A stretch of 64,000 nucleotides of DNA from Bifidobacterium commune (GTDB lineage: Bacteria; Actinomycetota; Actinomycetes; Actinomycetales; Bifidobacteriaceae), in NCBI RefSeq assembly GCF_900094885.1, contig NZ_FMBL01000002.1, positions 62,001 through 126,000 of the forward strand. Direction: 5' to 3'. The translations under genes were made by a program, and so were the position numbers. Below, piece by piece: positions 45,461-55,779 of this stretch. Position 1 is the stretch's first letter. Each line of letters starts with the position of its first letter. The notes under the pieces were generated by a model that was not told the DNA's origin, did not search any database, and saw only the letters and a program-made list of their open reading frames with translations.

Positions 45461-46906
45461 ATGGCGCCGACGATACCCGATTGTGATTTCATCCGCAAAC
45501 TGGACTCCGGCTCCACTGCGGATATATATCTGTATCGTCAGCGCACTCTCAAACGCGAAGTTGCGGTCAAAGTGGGCAAAGCACGGCAAGATCGTCGTTT
45601 CGATGCGGCGTTTGACAATGAAGCCAGGATGATGGCCCAGTTCTCCACGCACCCCTACATCATCTCGATCTACGGATCCGGCCTAACCACCCAAACCCAT
45701 TTGCCCTACCTCATTTTGGAATATGCCCCGCACGGTTCATACAAGGACATCATGCGCAATCGCAGATTCACCGTCGCCGAAGTGCTGGATCTGGGCGTTA
45801 AACTTACCGGAGCCTTGCAAACGGCACACCATCACGGCATCATCCACAGAGACATCAAACCGGCGAACATTCTCGTCACCGCCGCAAACCTGCCGGCACT
45901 GTCCGATTTCGGCATTTCCAGAAGTATTTACGAAACCAAAGCAGATATCAGCTTTTCCACACCTTGGGCGCCGCCGGAAGTGCTTACCGGTAAAAGCAGC
46001 GGATCCGAAACCTCCGACATCTATTCACTGGCAGCCACACTGTATGGTCTTCTGGCCGGAAAATCACCCTTCGAATACATCTTCCAGCCGCGCACCAGGG
46101 ACGAGCTGGAGAGGCATATCGTTTCGGACCCGATGCCGAAAAACGGCATTTCCGGTGTACCGAAGGAAGTCGAACGAGTGCTGTTGAAGGCAATGAGCAA
46201 GGACCCCGATGCACGGTATCTTTCGGCGCAGCAAATGGGCAGGGCTTTACAAAAGGCTCAGGAGGATTGCGCACTGAACGTAACTTCGTTCGTGTCGAAA
46301 GGCTGCGACGAATTCCCTCCACACCGCGCAATGCCTCAGCCAGTACGGAATCACTCCGGAGCGAAAACGATCAAACACCCGGAAAAACGCTCGAAAAAAA
46401 CGCTCGCCACAGCCCTCGCGTCGCTGGCTGCGGTGATGCTTGTTGCAGCTACGTTTATTTTTGGGGTGATGCCACGCGTGGATACCGGGAAATCAAGCAA
46501 ACACACACAAATCAATACGCTGACACCGGACTCGAAGAATAGCGACACAGCCGGAAGCTCAGGGAAAACGAAGGGCCGCAAAGACTACCGTAAGGATGAC
46601 ATCACCGAACAGGACGCCGGAGCATCAGTGCCTCAACCCTCCAATCTCAGTGGAACCTGGGATGGGCAAAATGCGACGTTCACCTGGAGCAACCCCGACC
46701 CTCAGGTCGGAGACACTTATGCATGGGCATTGATCGAAGATGGATCCACTACCACCGGAGAGCAGACCTCGATTGCCGATGAGACCAAAGTCACTTTCGA
46801 GACAAACGACCAGAAACCCCAGACCTGCATTCAGGTCAGCATCGTGAGATCCGACGGACATATGTCCGCAACCCCAGCGATGGCTTGTGTAGTAACCAAA
46901 CAGTAA
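45461..46906 (+). CDS. pkb2: Membrane Ser/Thr protein kinase (PFNA cluster, Pkb2-like)
   Basis: 481-residue eukaryotic-type kinase. The nucleotide loop is degenerate (LDSGSTADIY), but catalytic residues are present: Lys37 in VAVK, HRDIKPANIL (129-138), DFGIS (149-153) and an APPE variant of APE (170-173). The kinase domain ends near 275. A membrane helix lies ~315-335, and the extracellular part is a single Ig/FN3-like domain (residues ~395-480). The ATG 45461 has AAGGAT six bases upstream; an earlier ATG (45419) has no SD. First gene of the kinase-FN3-MoxR-DUF58-transglutaminase cluster reported in bifidobacteria. The symbol is by cluster position. Confidence 0.9.
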   Translation: MAPTIPDCDFIRKLDSGSTADIYLYRQRTLKREVAVKVGKARQDRRFDAAFDNEARMMAQFSTHPYIISIYGSGLTTQTHLPYLILEYAPHGSYKDIMRNRRFTVAEVLDLGVKLTGALQTAHHHGIIHRDIKPANILVTAANLPALSDFGISRSIYETKADISFSTPWAPPEVLTGKSSGSETSDIYSLAATLYGLLAGKSPFEYIFQPRTRDELERHIVSDPMPKNGISGVPKEVERVLLKAMSKDPDARYLSAQQMGRALQKAQEDCALNVTSFVSKGCDEFPPHRAMPQPVRNHSGAKTIKHPEKRSKKTLATALASLAAVMLVAATFIFGVMPRVDTGKSSKHTQINTLTPDSKNSDTAGSSGKTKGRKDYRKDDITEQDAGASVPQPSNLSGTWDGQNATFTWSNPDPQVGDTYAWALIEDGSTTTGEQTSIADETKVTFETNDQKPQTCIQVSIVRSDGHMSATPAMACVVTKQ

Positions 46907-46983
46907 GTGCCGTCTCCGGCACCAGCATACGGACAGTATCGTGAACGAACCGGTTGAACAGCCGGATGATAAGGAAGCAGTTG

Positions 46984-49900
46984 ATGAAGGCAACGAACAA
47001 ACCGCAGGGTGAGGGCAAGATCCGCCTGGCATTCAGACGCCTGAACTCACAAACCAGTCGTCACTGGTTCACCCCTGTCTTCGCACTGCTTCTACTCTTG
47101 GGTATCGTCGCCGGAGCCATCGTCATCAACACCTTAACCCGCACGCATGTGCATCTGGATGACGGCACGGTCTGGGTCACTTCATTGAAAGACCGCAAGG
47201 CCGCACGTTTCAATGTCAAGCTTCAGCAAGTCAACGGGGCGATCACCCCAACAACCCCCACCTTCGACATCAGCCAGAACGATGACAACGTGATTCTGTC
47301 CGACGGTGCCAAGGCACAAGGAATTGCCGCTTCGAATCTGGGCATCCACGGCAAAAGCGAAGTCAAAAGTTCGACCTCAACGTTCATCGGCGGCACCACG
47401 GCGGCTTTTTTGAACCACAAAACCGGCAACGTGTGGATCGGCAATGCGGACAATCTTGACTCCATAACCCCCAAAACCTCCACCCCGCAAATGCAGCTCG
47501 GAGCGCATGGACTGATTGCAATCGACCATAACGGTACGGTGTACGGATACCGTCCGGCCGACGGTAGCGTGCTAAAAATGAACAGCCACGACGGTGGTCC
47601 CCAAACGCTCAAGACACTCACCGACGGGAAACAAACCAACGCAGACAGTTTCACTGTCGTCGCAGACCGGCCGGTTATCGCCACCAGACAACACATCATG
47701 TGGGAAGGCGGCAGCGCACAAATCAATTCGCAAGGTCCGATAAGCCTGCAGGCGCCACCCACCGATGACCTGCAAGCGGACTGGGTTGCAGCGAGCACGA
47801 GCAACGGTGTTTTCACCATCGATTTCAAGCACGGGAACAAAACCTCATCGTTCATGAACGCGGGATCGGCAGAGGCGGCCCAACCTGTGTCATCCAAAGG
47901 GTGCGTGTACAGCGCTTGGTCGCAGCAGGCGCACAACTATATCCGGCTATGCTCGGCTGAGGGCGCAGCCGAACCGAACCAGGACAAGGACGGCGTCGAG
48001 GCTCAATGGCAGACGCTGCAATCCGTCTCCCCCACATCCCAGCTTGTCTTCCGCACGAACCACCGACTCGTGGTACTTAATGACGTGACGAACGGCAACG
48101 TATGGAACCCGGATCAGTCCAACAACGTCATCAAGATTCAATGGCGCCAAATTGATACCAAGAAGACAACCGACCAGCAAAAGGATTCCGACTCAGTCAA
48201 CAATCAAGCGCAATTCAAACCCACTTGCTCCACCAAGTCCGGTCAGATAAAAGCCGAAAACGACGATTTTGGCGCACGCGTGGGCGGACAGCAGATCCTC
48301 GATGTACTGCGCAACGATGAGCAAAGCGACTGCTCGGTACTCCGCATCACCAAGATCGGACCCATTTCGGGAGCCGGCATCACTGTCAATCCCATATATT
48401 CAGGACGGTATCTGCAGGTGGACACCACCGCTGCGACCGAAGGCAAAGCGAGCTTCACCTATGAAATCGATGATGGTCACGGACAGACCAGCAGCGCGGC
48501 GGTCAACCTGACCATTACCGGCACCGCAACGAACCAACCTCCGGAACAGCGTGACCCACCTGTTGAATACGACGTAGAGCAAGGGGCCACACTCACCGTC
48601 AACGCCTTGGGCGGCTTCACCGATCCGGAAGGCGACCCGATGACCCTCGTCTCCGCAGTGGCGCAGAACAACGACCAAGTGGCAGTGTCCACTCGCGCCG
48701 ACGGCCAGCTTGTGTTCAACACCGGCTCTCTAAGCAGCGGACGCGTGGGTGTGGAAGTCACCGCTTCCGATGGACTACACACCGGCACCGGGCTCATATA
48801 CTTTTCCGTGCGCCCCGCCAATACGCTGCCGGCAATGATTGATGCCGTGACCAAAAACACCACACCCGACACCTCAACCACTATAGAACTCAAGCAATAT
48901 GTGCATGGCACCAGCACACAACCGCCCGTGCTTTCATCGGTCAACACCCCTGCAGGCACGACGACTTCGACCAATTCCGGCGATCTTTCCTTCACATTCA
49001 AAGCGAGCAATCCGGGTACATATTATGTGCCTTACACCATCAGCCAAGGCAGCGTAGAAGCCCAAGGCCTGGCGCGTTTGGAAGTGCAGCCAGTGACCGG
49101 GGAATCCGCCAAACCCGTGGCAGCCAACGATGTGGCACTTTTAGCAGCCGACCGCACCGCCATCGTGGAGCCGCTCAACAACGACACCGACCCCATGGGC
49201 GGTGTGCTTTCGATCACCTCTGTGAACGCCGACCCGAAGCTGGGCATCAAAACCGGTCTGGTGGCGCACAAACGTGTTTATATAACCGCCCGGCAGATTC
49301 CCTACAAACCGATGAAACTTACATACACGGTAACGAATGCCGCAGGATCAACCCGTGGCACCATCGTGCTGCAACCACCGGCACTAACCACTGCCAACAC
49401 AGCCCCGAAAGCCTCTAATATCAACACCAACGTGCGTACAGGCGGCATCACCAGTATCGACGTCATCGATCATGTTTCCCATGCCGACGGCACCACGGTG
49501 AGACTCCAAAATACTCTGCAATACGACAAGAAGACCTTCAAAGGACTGGCATTTGTTTCAGGCGACAATGTGCGCTATCAAGCCCCGGATGTGCCAGGCA
49601 TCCATCCAGTGACCTATACCGTGCGCGACAACCTCGGCAACGCCGCTTCCGGCACAATCACCATCACGGTGCACGCCAAGGACCACAACAACAAGTCCGC
49701 CCCCACCCCGCAGGACACACAAGCACAGGTAACTGCCGGTCAAAAGGTGCGCATCCCCATAACAATGACCGGTATCGACGCCGACGGCGACGACAATACA
49801 CTGCTTGGACTCGGAGACAAGTCTCCCAAAATGGGACGCATCGACGAGGTTGGTGCCAACTACATGGTCTATGAGGCATACAGCGATTCGTCAGGCACCG

Positions 49901-52900
49901 ACACCTTTACTTATGCCGTCGAGGATTGGACTGGACAGCGCGCCCAGGCGCAGATTCGCGTGGGAGTCTATAAGGGAGCCTCGGATTCCGGCGTGTATGC
50001 GCGCGACGACCAGGTGACGCTGCGACCCAACACCGAAGCCACCGTGCCCGTGGCACAGAACGACATCTCCGGGGACAACACCGATCTGATCATCGATAAA
50101 ACGCTACAAACACAAGGCATCAACGGGGTGCATGTCACCGACAACATGATTGCTTTCAAAACTCCAAATACCGCAGGAACGTCATACATCGTCTACACCG
50201 TCAAAGACAAAGCCGGACTCTCCGACACCGCCACATTGACGGTGATAACCGACCCGAACGCGCCCATCGAACCGCCTATCGCATACGATTACCGCGTACC
50301 TTCCGCAGCAACGCTCGACAAGAAATCTATCGACGTGGACCTGTCACAATGGATTGCGAACCCCTCCGGCTCGGCGCAGGAACTCAAGGTCGATATACAC
50401 CCGACAGCCACCGATCACGCCCGGGTCAAGGGCGACGGAAAGTCCACCACCGTGACTGTCGACCTCACGGACGAAGCCAGAAGCGTGCCCTACACGGTAA
50501 CGAACACCACCTACAACGTCACCTCCACCGCTTTCGTACAGGTACCGCAATACGGGGTCTTCCCGCCGACACTGCGACCAAAGGCTCCACCCATCAAAGT
50601 TAACGCCAAACACAGCGTTGACATCAATCTTTCGGATTACGTACGCGTCGGGCCAGGCAAAACTCCTTACGTGGACAAGGATTCAATCAACGCCACGAAA
50701 AGCGACAATTCGGACTACTACGTCAACGACCAAACCTTGAAGTTCACCGCACCCAAGGATTACGCCGGCCCTGCTTCCATCACCTTCACGGTTTCCGACG
50801 GAAAACGTGACATCGAAAGCAAGGACAAGAACGGCTCCAAGCAGGCCAAAATCATCAACTCATCGGTATTAACCTTGCCGATCACGGTCATCGGACGCAA
50901 TGTACCCCCGCCAACCTTCTCTTCCACAACCATCAATGTCGCGGCGGGAGAAGAAGCCACAACCGTGGATCTGACAGCACTGACCCATGCCCCCAGCGGA
51001 CTCGAGGATGGCGAAAAGACGTACTCTTACTCCGGGGGAGAATCTTCCGGGTTTGTTGAATCGCGCCTGACCAGCAATGGCAAACTCACTCTCAAAGCCC
51101 CGGCAACAGCCACGGTTGGTTCGATATCGAGCATCCCAATCACCATTAAATACTCAAATGGCACTGTTTCCGCAGGAATTACAGCACAGGTGACGCAATC
51201 AACTCGTCCGCTCACCAAAATCTCCGGATCATATAAGCGGATGAATGCCGGAGATAGCACCACCGTCAATATTCTTTCCGGTGCGTTCAACCCCTTCCCC
51301 GGGACGCCACTGAACGTTGTGAGCTGTCAAGCGGACGACACCGCGAAAATCAAGATTGACTGCGGTTCGAAGGGCGCCATCGGCATCCGTGTCGCATCAG
51401 ATATCGGCGCATCTTCGAACACCGTAGTGGTCAACGTGCAGGATGCCACGAAAACCAAGGAACGTGAGGTCAGTGCCACCATCACCATCTCGGTGATCGA
51501 CAAGCCGGCCCCACCGTTGCTCTCCCCAGTAGCCGGCCAGCCAGCCGACAGCATGGTCAACCTGAGCTGGACCCCGGGCTCGGCCAACGGCAGTCCCATC
51601 AGCGAATACGAAGTAAACTACGATGGCAACACCAAATCCTGCGGAGCCGTGACCACCTGCAACATCACAGGACTCGCAAACGGCAAAGCATACAGCTTCA
51701 GCGTTAGAGCCAAGAACGAGGCCGGCTGGTCAAAGCCTTCAAACACCATCCAAAGCATGCCGGACAGGGTGCCTGATGCCCCTGGCGGCGTGAGGATTGA
51801 AGGCGCTTATCGGAAAGTCACCGTGAGCTGGAACGCACCGAAATACACCGGTACCAAGCCCGATGACTACATCGTGACCATGAACGGCAAAGTCAAGCAT
51901 ACGAGTGGTTTGACCCAGACATTCGATCTGGGAAACAATGAAATCAAGGACGGTTCCACCTTCAGCGCCACGGTACGCGCCCACAACAGAGCCGGCGACG
52001 GACCAGTGAGCGAGACGGCATCAACTGGCAGCAACATGGCTTGGGGCGACCCTGAACCGCCTTCCGTCTCGATGACCCCCAACAGCACCGGCAACCAGAT
52101 GAACATCAAAGTCAGCCTCGGGGATATGCACAATGCCGGCTGCGGCAGCATTAATGTGCGCGGTGATTTCTCACCAACGATCACCTGCGACAGCCTGAAC
52201 GATTCGGTACGTGTCGAACGTCGGCAATACAACAAGAAACAGGCGATATCCGTTGTCGTCAACCCCAAACGTTCGGCACACGCTACAACACCGGTGAGCG
52301 CAGAAGCGACTCCCGGATACGTCATCCAGCCCCCGATCATCAATATTTCAAGGAACGACAACCGCTGCATCGTCAACATTGTCGGGAAAGGGGAACATGA
52401 CGGCTTTTCCGTGAACGGCAGGCCACAAACGAGCAACACATCGCCCGAATATGGCACAGTCAGCCCATGGAACACCTGCGCCGATGTAACAGTGGCTCAA
52501 ATACTCAACGGCGTGAGCGGCCCGAGCGCCACAGCGCAGTCGAACGACATCTATAAGAAGAAAGCCGTCATCTCTTCGAATCTGACTATGACCTGGGATG
52601 CCAACGACCGCCATAAAATCAATGTGACAGGAGGCCACATCGACACCTACGGCGGCCATGTAGTCCCCAGCCTGACAATCAGTGTCGGCAATCGGAAGAC
52701 TTCCTGCGCAAACTGGCAACCGGGCATGGCAACCACCTGTGACGTCAGCGAGCTTGGCGACGACGACTATAACAACAACGAATTTTCATGGAAGATTGAA
52801 GCCGTAATTCCGGAAGCCGGCTCAGACACGCAATACAACGATACGAAAACCGGCACAACCGTCAACGGGACACGTAAAGCCAAATCAACGTTCAACACCA

Positions 52901-53043
52901 CGCCCGGCACGCCCAGGGCACCCGGCACACCCAGGAATCCGAACCGGCCACAAACCCTATTCGACCACTTCCCCACCTTGCAGACGATGTGCACGCAACG
53001 CACGATGGTCGATGCAACAACGCAGCCTGGAGCGAGGACCTAA
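46984..53043 (+). CDS. fn3: Giant surface protein with Ig-like and FN3 domains
   Basis: 2019 residues from ATG 46984 (AAGGAAG upstream). A membrane anchor lies at ~29-50. The N-terminal ~400 residues are a repetitive beta-rich part, possibly a propeller (WIGNADNLDS, TVYGYRPADGSVLKMN). Residues ~430-1450 are a chain of cadherin/Big-type Ig-like repeats with DPEGDPMTLV-, NDTDPMGGVLSI- and GIDADGDDNTLL-like linkers. Two FN3 domains (~1510-1595 and ~1597-1690) follow; the remainder is Cys-containing and ends in a Pro/Arg-rich GTPRAPGTPRNPNRPQ segment. In B. longum the equivalent FN3 protein is reported to be a kinase-cluster surface protein that interacts with host cytokines. The last ~30 residues look out of character and a late frameshift is possible. 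Confidence 0.88.
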   Translation: MKATNKPQGEGKIRLAFRRLNSQTSRHWFTPVFALLLLLGIVAGAIVINTLTRTHVHLDDGTVWVTSLKDRKAARFNVKLQQVNGAITPTTPTFDISQNDDNVILSDGAKAQGIAASNLGIHGKSEVKSSTSTFIGGTTAAFLNHKTGNVWIGNADNLDSITPKTSTPQMQLGAHGLIAIDHNGTVYGYRPADGSVLKMNSHDGGPQTLKTLTDGKQTNADSFTVVADRPVIATRQHIMWEGGSAQINSQGPISLQAPPTDDLQADWVAASTSNGVFTIDFKHGNKTSSFMNAGSAEAAQPVSSKGCVYSAWSQQAHNYIRLCSAEGAAEPNQDKDGVEAQWQTLQSVSPTSQLVFRTNHRLVVLNDVTNGNVWNPDQSNNVIKIQWRQIDTKKTTDQQKDSDSVNNQAQFKPTCSTKSGQIKAENDDFGARVGGQQILDVLRNDEQSDCSVLRITKIGPISGAGITVNPIYSGRYLQVDTTAATEGKASFTYEIDDGHGQTSSAAVNLTITGTATNQPPEQRDPPVEYDVEQGATLTVNALGGFTDPEGDPMTLVSAVAQNNDQVAVSTRADGQLVFNTGSLSSGRVGVEVTASDGLHTGTGLIYFSVRPANTLPAMIDAVTKNTTPDTSTTIELKQYVHGTSTQPPVLSSVNTPAGTTTSTNSGDLSFTFKASNPGTYYVPYTISQGSVEAQGLARLEVQPVTGESAKPVAANDVALLAADRTAIVEPLNNDTDPMGGVLSITSVNADPKLGIKTGLVAHKRVYITARQIPYKPMKLTYTVTNAAGSTRGTIVLQPPALTTANTAPKASNINTNVRTGGITSIDVIDHVSHADGTTVRLQNTLQYDKKTFKGLAFVSGDNVRYQAPDVPGIHPVTYTVRDNLGNAASGTITITVHAKDHNNKSAPTPQDTQAQVTAGQKVRIPITMTGIDADGDDNTLLGLGDKSPKMGRIDEVGANYMVYEAYSDSSGTDTFTYAVEDWTGQRAQAQIRVGVYKGASDSGVYARDDQVTLRPNTEATVPVAQNDISGDNTDLIIDKTLQTQGINGVHVTDNMIAFKTPNTAGTSYIVYTVKDKAGLSDTATLTVITDPNAPIEPPIAYDYRVPSAATLDKKSIDVDLSQWIANPSGSAQELKVDIHPTATDHARVKGDGKSTTVTVDLTDEARSVPYTVTNTTYNVTSTAFVQVPQYGVFPPTLRPKAPPIKVNAKHSVDINLSDYVRVGPGKTPYVDKDSINATKSDNSDYYVNDQTLKFTAPKDYAGPASITFTVSDGKRDIESKDKNGSKQAKIINSSVLTLPITVIGRNVPPPTFSSTTINVAAGEEATTVDLTALTHAPSGLEDGEKTYSYSGGESSGFVESRLTSNGKLTLKAPATATVGSISSIPITIKYSNGTVSAGITAQVTQSTRPLTKISGSYKRMNAGDSTTVNILSGAFNPFPGTPLNVVSCQADDTAKIKIDCGSKGAIGIRVASDIGASSNTVVVNVQDATKTKEREVSATITISVIDKPAPPLLSPVAGQPADSMVNLSWTPGSANGSPISEYEVNYDGNTKSCGAVTTCNITGLANGKAYSFSVRAKNEAGWSKPSNTIQSMPDRVPDAPGGVRIEGAYRKVTVSWNAPKYTGTKPDDYIVTMNGKVKHTSGLTQTFDLGNNEIKDGSTFSATVRAHNRAGDGPVSETASTGSNMAWGDPEPPSVSMTPNSTGNQMNIKVSLGDMHNAGCGSINVRGDFSPTITCDSLNDSVRVERRQYNKKQAISVVVNPKRSAHATTPVSAEATPGYVIQPPIINISRNDNRCIVNIVGKGEHDGFSVNGRPQTSNTSPEYGTVSPWNTCADVTVAQILNGVSGPSATAQSNDIYKKKAVISSNLTMTWDANDRHKINVTGGHIDTYGGHVVPSLTISVGNRKTSCANWQPGMATTCDVSELGDDDYNNNEFSWKIEAVIPEAGSDTQYNDTKTGTTVNGTRKAKSTFNTTPGTPRAPGTPRNPNRPQTLFDHFPTLQTMCTQRTMVDATTQPGART

Positions 53044-53186
53044 TGACAGCCGCAGGGACACCAATTTCGCAGACCAAGCACCCCCTCCCCGAAAAAAACA
53101 TACATACAACGTAAGCCGCGCAACACCCCACATGGCTACACCGGCAATCCTCAATCGAATTTTGAACAGGCATAAGGAGAAAATTC

Positions 53187-54407
53187 ATGAGCACAACAAC
53201 AGACCCATCCAACGATGAGACAAGACTCTCGGAGGCCACTCATCTCTCAAGGTTCGGCAACAATGAGAACGAATTGAACGCCAACGACAAATCCTTACCT
53301 TTCCCGCCGATCTACCCCAAACCGATCGATACGGCACAAAGCGCCAACACCGATGACGAAAACACGATACTGGGAGCTTTCGGCGATACCAGTAAAAACG
53401 AAGCGATCAACCAAAAAACCGTCTCGAACATCTCGACAATCATCGAGCCACCAAGCGATTCCATTCTCGACTTCAAGCACTCCTTCGATTTACTGGCAAA
53501 CAATATCAGCAAGGTCGTCGTGGGCAAGTCCAAACCCATCAAATTGTGCATCACGGCCCTGATGGTCGGTGGTCATGTACTGCTGGAAGACAACCCGGGC
53601 ACCGGCAAAACACAGCTCGCTCGAGGCCTTGCCAATTCCGTCTCCACATCGTTCAAGCGTATCCAGTTCACCCCTGACTTACTACCGAGCGACGTGGTTG
53701 GAGTGACATTCTACGACCAGAAAACCGGCGAATTCGAGTTCCGAGAAGGCCCAATCTTTGCATCCATCGTCCTAGCCGACGAAATCAACCGAGCCTCACC
53801 GAAAACCCAATCTGCCCTTCTGGAGGTCATGGAGGAGCAGAAGACCACCGTTGATGGCAAAACCTACGAAATGCCACAACCGTTCATCGTCATCGCCACC
53901 CAGAACCCATTGGAGCAGCTGGGCACCTACAAGCTCCCGGAGGCCCAGATGGACCGCTTTCTGATCAAGACGTCACTAGGTGCACCGGGCCATGATGTGG
54001 CGATTCGAATCCTACGCGACATCGATATTATTGACCGCGCACAAACCGTTTCCCCAGTGCTCAGCGCCAACGATATCGTCAGACTGCGCAGAACAGCCAC
54101 CGCCGTACGCATCGACGAACGCATCCTCGAATACATCGAGCACCTCGTCGAAGCAACACGGTTGAACGAAAAGCTTCGCGTAGGCTCCTCCATGCGTGGC
54201 GCACTGGCGCTGACACGCTGCGCACGGATTTGGGCTGCCGCCGACGGACGCGATTACGTGCTTCCCGACGACGTGCAGGACCTTGCCGTGCCAGTGCTCG
54301 CGCACCGCATCATCCTCAATGCAGAAACCGCGTTCAAGGGCGAAACCGCCGAGCAAATCATCAGCGAAATCCTAGAATCAGTCCCCGCGCCCGTCATGGG
54401 AGCATGA
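53187..54407 (+). CDS. MoxR-family AAA ATPase
   Basis: 406 residues. The first ~100 residues are polar and unstructured-looking. The AAA core has Walker A EDNPGTGKTQ (~134-143), Walker B VLADEINRASPKTQSALLEVMEE (~195) and sensor ATQNPLEQLGTYKLPEAQ. MoxR proteins are chaperone-like ATPases that act with DUF58/VWA partners, which follows directly here. AAGGAG precedes the ATG by eight bases. Confidence 0.95.
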   Translation: MSTTTDPSNDETRLSEATHLSRFGNNENELNANDKSLPFPPIYPKPIDTAQSANTDDENTILGAFGDTSKNEAINQKTVSNISTIIEPPSDSILDFKHSFDLLANNISKVVVGKSKPIKLCITALMVGGHVLLEDNPGTGKTQLARGLANSVSTSFKRIQFTPDLLPSDVVGVTFYDQKTGEFEFREGPIFASIVLADEINRASPKTQSALLEVMEEQKTTVDGKTYEMPQPFIVIATQNPLEQLGTYKLPEAQMDRFLIKTSLGAPGHDVAIRILRDIDIIDRAQTVSPVLSANDIVRLRRTATAVRIDERILEYIEHLVEATRLNEKLRVGSSMRGALALTRCARIWAAADGRDYVLPDDVQDLAVPVLAHRIILNAETAFKGETAEQIISEILESVPAPVMGA

Positions 54408-54417
54408 AAGTAACATC

Positions 54418-55779
54418 ATGCACTTTCCCACCAACCACCAGCAACAGTCTCAATCAGCGCCATCCCGCGACCTCACATCTGCGCGGAACACGGCTGAGAC
54501 ACCTACAGAGAGCAGTTTGGAAGGCCCTCGATCGAAGATTCGCAAGTTCCGACCCACGTTCGAAAATGCCCGATTTGCGGGCCTGCCATTCAAATTCCGG
54601 TACAGAACTACAAATTTACGCTACAAGCTGCCCGGCTGGCTCACCACTTACATCTCTCCTCTCGGCTGGTCGATCACAGCAATTGCACTGGTTTGCCTGG
54701 CGGCTTTCCCCGCACTTGGATGGCACGAGCTGTTGGTTTGTGCCGTAATCGGCTTGATCATGCTCATCTGCGGCATCGTGATGTCGCTTGGCAACACAAC
54801 ATTCCAGTCGGCACTTTCCGTTTCGAACGACCACATCGCCGTAGGCGATACCGTTAAAGTCGACGTCGATATCTCTAACCCCGGCAAACGCCCCACCGCC
54901 AGCGTCATCGGTGATCTGCCAATGGGCAGGGCACATCAGCATTTCCGCATTCCGAGACTCGCTCCGGGCAAAAGTTGGGACAAGAAAGTTGAATTCCACG
55001 CCATGGCACGCGCAATTCTTCCCGCAGGTCCTTTAACGATCAGTAAAGGGGACCCGTTCGGAATCGTACGGCACGAACAGTCGCTTTCCGAATCGGTGAA
55101 TATCTTCATCCATCCCAAAACCATCTTGCTCAACACCCTCGATTCCGGTGTTTTCCGCGATCTCGAAGGAAGCCCATCCGGTCAAGTGGTTGACGATGAC
55201 CTCGACTTCTACGGCCTGCGCGAATACCGCAGCGGCGACGACATACGCAACGTTCACTGGCTTTCGTCAGCGAAAACCGGTTCCTTGACGGTCCGCCAAT
55301 ACGAAGCCACCAAACGAACCGACACATCCATCACTCTGAGCATCAACCCCGCTGATTACGCCTCCGAGGATGAGTTCGAACTGGCCATCAGCGTCGCCGC
55401 GTCGATCGGAGTCGAATGTCTTGTCGAAGACCGGCCCCTGTCCACGCAGGCTTCCAAGGACTCGCTCATCACACACTCCCCCACCTTTTTGCTCGACTGG
55501 ATGAGCGGAATCAAACCGGACCCGGACGAGAACCCCAACCTTGCAGACACCACACTGCGCACGAGTCCAGGAGCATCCTTCTATTTCTTCATCGTCGGCT
55601 CCGGAGCCAAACTCGAACGACTGCGCCGCATTGCAGCCGCTTTGAGCCATGAATCCGTCTGCATCATGCTGCGAATCGACACCTTGGCGACCAATGGCAT
55701 TCATCAATACGACGACTTTACCTTGGCCACACTTCCATCACTCGACGATTTGCCGCAGATTATGGAGGCTCTGAAATGA
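54418..55779 (+). CDS. DUF58-domain membrane protein
   Basis: 453 residues. A polar N-terminus (~75 residues) precedes two membrane helices (SPLGWSITAIALVCLAAF and LLVCAVIGLIMLICGIVM, ~78-122). A beta-rich domain and the DUF58 core (GLREYRSGDDIRNVHWLSSAKTG, ~265-290) follow. DUF58 proteins partner with MoxR ATPases and transglutaminase-like proteins in envelope-related complexes. Its stop overlaps the next gene's start by four bases (ATGA). Confidence 0.93.
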   Translation: MHFPTNHQQQSQSAPSRDLTSARNTAETPTESSLEGPRSKIRKFRPTFENARFAGLPFKFRYRTTNLRYKLPGWLTTYISPLGWSITAIALVCLAAFPALGWHELLVCAVIGLIMLICGIVMSLGNTTFQSALSVSNDHIAVGDTVKVDVDISNPGKRPTASVIGDLPMGRAHQHFRIPRLAPGKSWDKKVEFHAMARAILPAGPLTISKGDPFGIVRHEQSLSESVNIFIHPKTILLNTLDSGVFRDLEGSPSGQVVDDDLDFYGLREYRSGDDIRNVHWLSSAKTGSLTVRQYEATKRTDTSITLSINPADYASEDEFELAISVAASIGVECLVEDRPLSTQASKDSLITHSPTFLLDWMSGIKPDPDENPNLADTTLRTSPGASFYFFIVGSGAKLERLRRIAAALSHESVCIMLRIDTLATNGIHQYDDFTLATLPSLDDLPQIMEALK

